Translations under genes and position numbers: made by a program
In this document: positions 6,027-9,745 of the stretch, piece after piece
Position numbering within the stretch: the first letter of the stretch is position 1
How the letters are laid out: each line of letters begins with the position of its first letter
Notes under the pieces: model-generated
What the model was told of the DNA's origin: nothing
Seen by the model: only the letters and a program-made list of their open reading frames with translations
Databases searched by the model: none
Source of the DNA: Bacteroidota bacterium
Lineage (GTDB): Bacteria > Bacteroidota > Kryptoniia > Kryptoniales > JAKASW01
DNA length: 9,745 nt
Direction of reading: 5' to 3'
NCBI GenBank assembly: GCA_021796055.1
Contig: JAJYOS010000171.1
Span: 1-9,745 of the forward strand

Positions 6027-6434
6027 ATGGAAGACAAGAAAATCGGTATGCTCAAAGTCAAAGCCAGAGTTGCCAATCCGGCGGACCCGAAGCGGTTCTT
6101 CGAAGAAGAATTTTGGGTGGACACGGGTGCATTGCACAGTTTTATTCCCGAAGATCGTTTACAGGCAATCGGGGTCGAGGCGTTGTATACCAGAGAGTTC
6201 GTACTGGCTGACGGGCGACGTGATCGGAGACTCCTGGGGTCTGCATCCTTTACTATACCTGATCTCAAAGAGACCCTTCCGTGTTTGGTAATATTTGGCC
6301 CGAAAGACTCTCTATGTCTTCTCGGTTCCACGACACTGGAAAATTTCGGTGTTGATGTCGATCCGTCAAACGGGAAGCTCAAACCAGTGCTTGGAATTAT
6401 AGCTGCATCTGCTGCGGGGCGACCAGTTGACTGA
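6027..6434 (+). CDS. Single-domain retropepsin-like (clan AA) aspartic protease
   Basis: Small bacterial relative of retroviral proteases, expected to act as a homodimer contributing one catalytic Asp per subunit; target unknown. From ATG 6027 it is 135 residues, normal for stand-alone members. Visible marks: the beta-strand and active-site motif FWVDTGALHSFIP with DTGA at 32-35, the flap region around FVLADGRR (58-65), and the conserved late motif LLGSTTLENFGVDVDP (98-112) ending in KLKP. No signal peptide or membrane segment. The frame is open back to 5943, but AGAGG (6018-6022) four bases before ATG 6027 sets the start; an ATG at 6015 is the alternative. It is the only plus-strand gene among minus-strand permeases and is divergent from the first one. 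A long minus-strand frame (5990-6595) overlaps it and is judged a shadow. Confidence 0.85.
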   Translation: MEDKKIGMLKVKARVANPADPKRFFEEEFWVDTGALHSFIPEDRLQAIGVEALYTREFVLADGRRDRRLLGSASFTIPDLKETLPCLVIFGPKDSLCLLGSTTLENFGVDVDPSNGKLKPVLGIIAASAAGRPVD

Positions 6435-6587
6435 TGGTACGCGGATAACGTCGGCCTGGGGCAAGGTGCGTCACGCGTGAAGCAGCTATCAAAGCGTGTG
6501 TCACGGATTGCATTCATCGCTACCGCCATTCCCCGTTTTGCCACAGCCAAAGGCGTAGCAGCATGCGGCAGAGATTCATTTTCCATA
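6435..6587. other. Intergenic DNA between the protease and the second permease, with a permease-tail stub
   Basis: There is no supportable gene. It holds a 10-bp palindrome TCACGCGTGA (6471-6480). At 6557-6580 there is a minus-strand stretch reading N-E-S-L-P-H-A that resembles the permease's own end V-E-S-L-R-H-E about 20 bases away. This looks like a diverged tail stub of the kind seen downstream of the first permease, here without a clear hairpin or stop. The minus-strand frame through this stretch starts with an ATG overlapping the permease stop and shows no recognisable domain. Confidence 0.4.
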
Positions 6588-8984
6588 TCATTCATGCCTT
6601 AGGGATTCAACTGGATTTGCCGTCGCGGCCCTGAGCGCCTGGAGACTCACTGTTGCCAACGCAATCATTAGTGCCAGTGCGCCCGAAAATATAAAACTCC
6701 AAAGGCCCAGGTCAATTCTGTATGCGAAGCTTTGAAGCCACCTCTCCATGGCATAGTACGCCAACGGCCAGGCAATGACATTTGCAATTATCACGAGTCT
6801 TATGAAGTCGCCAGCGATAAGGCTGACGACCTGCGGGATGGATGCACCAAGAACCTTTCGAATTCCGATCTCTTTCGTGCGCTGTTGGGTTGCATAAGCG
6901 GCGAGACCGAAGAGGCCAAGACAAGCGATCACGACCGAAAGGAGAGAAGCAGTCGTGAAGAGTCCGCTCAATCTCTGTTCGGAATTGTAAAGTCTTCCGA
7001 ATGTTTCATCCAGGAAATTGACATCGAACGGGAAATCGGGTGAAAAGCGTTCCCACTGCGATTTGATGTATCTTATCGTTGCAGGTATATCTTTGCCGGA
7101 GATTCTCATTGCGACTACGAATTGTTGTGGATGAGCAGAATCCATCGACATGACAACGGGTTCTACGCCATGTTTCAAAGATTTGATATTGAAGTCCTTG
7201 ACCACTCCGATGACTTTTCCCTTCTCGCCGTAAGATGAATGAAGTGTTTGGCCAATTGCCTCCGGGGCAGTCCAGCCCATCATCTTCGCCGCCGCCTCAT
7301 TGATTACGAAACTCTGCTTCCAGTCCGTCGGCATCTTTGAAGAAAAATCTCTGCCCGCTTCGAATTCCAATCTCAGTACTGACCCCAGATCAGGATCTAC
7401 CATCATGGTATAATAACCATCCGATCTCTCTCCGGACTTGCCGGTCCAGGTATATCCTTCAATATCATACGGAGCGCCCGGCAGCCATCCGGTTCTTGCC
7501 ACTGATTCGATTTGCGGGCGCTGGAGAAGCTGCTGTTTGAACGCGTCGTAGTTCTTAACTATCTCAGTGCTCCATGGCAGGTAAATCACCTGGCGACCTT
7601 CGAAACCGAGTTTATGAGATTTTAGGAAATTGTACTGTGACCACATGACAAACGTAATGGCGATGAGAAATATCGAAATTGCAAACTGGAACACAATGAG
7701 GCCTTTGCGGAATACACTTTCTCGCGACCCGGATTTCGTAGTCCCTTTTACTGTAGCTGCAGGTTGGAAAGACGACAGGTAAAAAGAAGGATAGGATGAA
7801 GCTATGACCACGACTAATATCCAGATGGCCGCAAACAAAAGAATCATCAGCGGGTTATCGCGAAAGTCTGCCGAAAGATGAACCTGTGTCGCCGAGTTGA
7901 ACGCCGGAAGAAACATTTCGATCAAAACAAATCCTATGGCTGCGGACAGAAGAGTAAGGATTGCGAACTCCATCATCAGCTGCCTCACAAGTCTCGACCG
8001 ATTTGAGCCGAGGACTTTTCTAATCCCAATTTCTTTTGCTCGGGTGGCCGAGCGGGCGGTTGAAAGATTTATGAAATTGACACAGGCAATGAGAAGAATG
8101 AAAAGCGCAATGCCGGAGAGAATGTAATCGTACTGTTTATCTCCTTTGTTTGGAAAATCAAAAAGAAGATTCGTATTGAAATGAACATCGCTCAACGGTT
8201 GCAGCAAAAGTTTTTCATGCTCACCTACATCCGCTTCTTTATACTTGGTTAGTAATGAAGGCAGACTGTTTCGGAGCGATTCAACCTGATAGCCTTTCGG
8301 CAGCAACAGGAAAGTATAGTAGTCATTTGAATTGAAATTATTGAGAATGCTTGCAGGCGCGTGGTAGATTCCGGGCAAGCTGACGAAAGAAGCCAGAAAG
8401 TCAAACTGAATGGATGAATTGAGAGGAGGATCTTTTGCCACGCCGGTCACTGTAAGATCAAATTGGTTATTAAGTCTTATTGTTTTTCCGAGCGGGTCAG
8501 TGTTTCCAAAAATCTTGTGAGCTTCACTCTCCGACAGGACAACGGAGAAGGGTGCTGACAGGGCCGTGTTAGGGTTGCCTTCAATGAACGGGAACGTGAA
8601 GACATTGAAGAACGTAGAATCAGCGAGGATCACCCCATCCGCTTTGAACAGTTTGTCATCGTACCTGACGACCACAGATACTCCCATGCCGTGCGAGATC
8701 CGCACCGCTCTCACACCGGGGAAATCATTCACGAAAGCATTCGCATACCCCGTTGGAGTAAGAGACCATGCAGCGACATTGCCGTTCTGTGTCCAGATGT
8801 CCGCCACCCGATAGATCCGACTGTAATTCTTGTTGAATTTGTCGAAGCTCATATCATTCTGCACGTACAAAGAAATCAGCATAGACGCAGCCATGCCGAC
8901 CGCGAGACCCACAATATTGATGGCCGAATAGACCTTGAACCGGATGATATTTCTAAAAGCAGTCTTCAAATAATTTCTCAGCAT
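6588..8984 (-). CDS. MacB/FtsX-type ABC transporter permease (second, full length)
   Basis: Second complete inner-membrane permease, 798 residues from the ATG at 8982-8984. Architecture as expected: TM1 about 20-41 (INIVGLAVGMAAS), first periplasmic domain about 45-285 with the family signature FGNTDPLGKTIRL, TMs about 286-308, 337-357, 377-397 and 427-447, second periplasmic domain with IGVVKDFNIKSLKH, then TMs about 676-697, 727-745 and 761-783. Both cytoplasmic motifs are present: KEIGIRKVLGS near 317 and KEIGIRKVLGAS near 704. The frame is open nine codons further, but GGAG (8992-8995) lies seven bases before the internal ATG, and MLRNYLKTAFRN is the usual N-terminus. It ends ...ANPVESLRHE-TGA. 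It starts about 60 bases after the third permease ends, so cotranscription is likely. The ATPase partner is not in the window. Confidence 0.95.
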   Translation of the reverse strand: MLRNYLKTAFRNIIRFKVYSAINIVGLAVGMAASMLISLYVQNDMSFDKFNKNYSRIYRVADIWTQNGNVAAWSLTPTGYANAFVNDFPGVRAVRISHGMGVSVVVRYDDKLFKADGVILADSTFFNVFTFPFIEGNPNTALSAPFSVVLSESEAHKIFGNTDPLGKTIRLNNQFDLTVTGVAKDPPLNSSIQFDFLASFVSLPGIYHAPASILNNFNSNDYYTFLLLPKGYQVESLRNSLPSLLTKYKEADVGEHEKLLLQPLSDVHFNTNLLFDFPNKGDKQYDYILSGIALFILLIACVNFINLSTARSATRAKEIGIRKVLGSNRSRLVRQLMMEFAILTLLSAAIGFVLIEMFLPAFNSATQVHLSADFRDNPLMILLFAAIWILVVVIASSYPSFYLSSFQPAATVKGTTKSGSRESVFRKGLIVFQFAISIFLIAITFVMWSQYNFLKSHKLGFEGRQVIYLPWSTEIVKNYDAFKQQLLQRPQIESVARTGWLPGAPYDIEGYTWTGKSGERSDGYYTMMVDPDLGSVLRLEFEAGRDFSSKMPTDWKQSFVINEAAAKMMGWTAPEAIGQTLHSSYGEKGKVIGVVKDFNIKSLKHGVEPVVMSMDSAHPQQFVVAMRISGKDIPATIRYIKSQWERFSPDFPFDVNFLDETFGRLYNSEQRLSGLFTTASLLSVVIACLGLFGLAAYATQQRTKEIGIRKVLGASIPQVVSLIAGDFIRLVIIANVIAWPLAYYAMERWLQSFAYRIDLGLWSFIFSGALALMIALATVSLQALRAATANPVESLRHE

Positions 8985-8987
8985 GAC

Positions 8988-9036
8988 CATTCTCCAATTT
9001 TCAATAGCCATTTATCAATGATCATTGTTCACTGTT
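8988..9036 (-). repeat. Perfect heptad tract abutting the second permease's start codon
   Basis: Seven consecutive 7-base units, read on the plus strand, all fit CANTNNN; on the minus strand each ends in TG and has A at its fourth base (for example AACAGTG, AACAATG). The last unit contributes to the GGAG ribosome site, and the start ATG follows after three more bases. Two adjacent units form the 12-bp palindrome CAATGATCATTG (9016-9027). The tract is not an exact repeat, yet all three fixed positions hold in every unit. Confidence 0.7.
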
Positions 9037-9044
9037 AATTTATT

Positions 9045-9745
9045 TCACTCATATCTCAGACTCTCAACCGGATTTGCCGTCGCGGCTTTGACCGCATGCG
9101 CGCTCACCGTCGCAAGCGCGATGACCAGTGCAAGGGCGCCGGACCCGATAAAGAGCCACGGAGTCAAGTTCGTCCTGTACGCGAACAGGCTGAGCCACTT
9201 GCTCATGAGTAAGTACGCGAGCGGCCATGCGGCAATGTTCGCTATCAACACCCACTTCGCAAATTGTAGCGAAAGCAGCCTCGTCACTTCCGGCACCGAA
9301 GCTCCCAGGACTTTTCTGATCCCGATCTCTTTCGTCCGCTGTTCAGTCGTGAATGCGGCCAATCCGAAAAGGCCGAGACAGGCTATGATTATCGCCAGCG
9401 CCGAAAACAGGCCGACGATTTCTTCGGTCTTGAAATCGAGAGAGTAGAGTTGGTGTAGATCATCATCAAGAAATGAATAGTTGAGCGGCTCATTGCCCGC
9501 GTATTTTTTCCACGCGCTCTGGATCGCTGTGATTCCTTTTGCGGGATTGCCGGGCGCCAATCGAGCCGTGACGTAACTCCCAACGTACCCTTCGTAGCGC
9601 GGAAGAATGATCGCCAGCGGCCTTATCGGCTCGTGCATCCACGCGTAATTGAAATCCTTCACCACCCCAATGATTTCAAACGGCACCCATTCATTTCCCC
9701 CTTTCGGGCCGGGAAAGAGAAGGCGTCTCCCCACCATGTTCTTTA
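9045..9745 (-). CDS. MacB/FtsX-type ABC transporter permease (third), C-terminal part only
   Basis: The frame is open to the right edge with no stop, so the first in-frame ATG (9735-9737) is internal; about 560 residues should lie beyond the window. The 232 visible residues cover the end of the second periplasmic domain (FEIIGVVKDFNYAWMHEPIRP), then the final FtsX block: a helix in EEIVGLFSALAIIIACLGLFGLAAF, the cytoplasmic motif KEIGIRKVLGAS, a helix in WVLIANIAAWPLAYLL, and a last helix in PWLFIGSGALALVIALATV. It ends ...ANPVESLRYE-TGA. It is closer in this region to the second permease than to the first. As the most upstream gene of the minus-strand run, its start and any linked ATPase and regulator genes would be to the right. 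Confidence 0.93.
   Translation of the reverse strand, partial: KNMVGRRLLFPGPKGGNEWVPFEIIGVVKDFNYAWMHEPIRPLAIILPRYEGYVGSYVTARLAPGNPAKGITAIQSAWKKYAGNEPLNYSFLDDDLHQLYSLDFKTEEIVGLFSALAIIIACLGLFGLAAFTTEQRTKEIGIRKVLGASVPEVTRLLSLQFAKWVLIANIAAWPLAYLLMSKWLSLFAYRTNLTPWLFIGSGALALVIALATVSAHAVKAATANPVESLRYE

Noticed and set aside
5990..6595. Long minus-strand open frame of about 200 codons
   Set aside because: Most of it is antisense to the well-supported retropepsin-like gene and the translation has no recognisable domain; only its first ~50 codons lie in free sequence.
9016..9027. CAATGATCATTG palindrome as an operator
   Set aside because: It is fully explained by two adjacent heptads of the repeat tract, and no regulator gene is nearby to support an operator call.

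Overview
The window looks like part of a mid-GC chromosome from the Bacteroidota/Ignavibacteria/Chlorobi (FCB) assemblage. This is an inference from gene content: runs of ~800-residue MacB/FtsX-type permeases with 'EIGIRKVLGAS' motifs and '...ANPVESLRYE' C-termini, a prolyl oligopeptidase, and intergenic DNA full of degenerate short-unit repeats. No rRNA, tRNA, CRISPR array, integrase or transposase was found.

Layout. Left edge to 1549 (+): the C-terminal ~515 residues of a prolyl oligopeptidase, closed by a clear intrinsic terminator (1597-1632). Converging on it from the minus strand are a cytoplasmic FrnE/DsbA-type thiol oxidoreductase (1647-2327) and, upstream of that, a small DoxX-family membrane protein (2459 to 2857 or 2875). 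A degenerate CGG-rich repeat lies between these two. From 2876 to 3424 there is no supportable gene. The left half of that stretch holds degenerate CGCAAAG/CTTTGCG filler. The right half (3136-3419) holds a tandem array of five units, each made of a short hairpin plus a copy of the last codons of a permease gene.

The right two thirds is a minus-strand series of three MacB/FtsX-type ABC permeases: 3425-5893, 6588-8984, and 9045 to the right edge (C-terminal part only). A divergent plus-strand gene for a single-domain retropepsin-like aspartic protease (6027-6434) sits between the first two. No ATP-binding subunit is inside the window; it may lie beyond the right edge or be supplied in trans.

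How the parts work together. The permeases are probably exporters or mechanotransmission-type complexes with large periplasmic domains; their substrates cannot be read from the sequence. The FrnE-like and DoxX-like proteins may form a small redox/membrane pair, but adjacency is the only evidence.

The most unusual feature is the array downstream of the first permease. Four of its five units read, in the gene direction, Gly-Ile-Glu-Ser-Leu-Arg-X-Glu-stop. They differ from each other largely at synonymous positions, and each is fused to a hairpin whose stem changes in a compensatory way between units. A weaker stub lies just after the stop of the second permease. This suggests either an element that captures or regenerates permease 3' ends, or a graveyard of permease tails. 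A second unusual feature is a perfect seven-unit heptad tract (CANTNNN on the plus strand) that runs up to the start codon of the middle permease.
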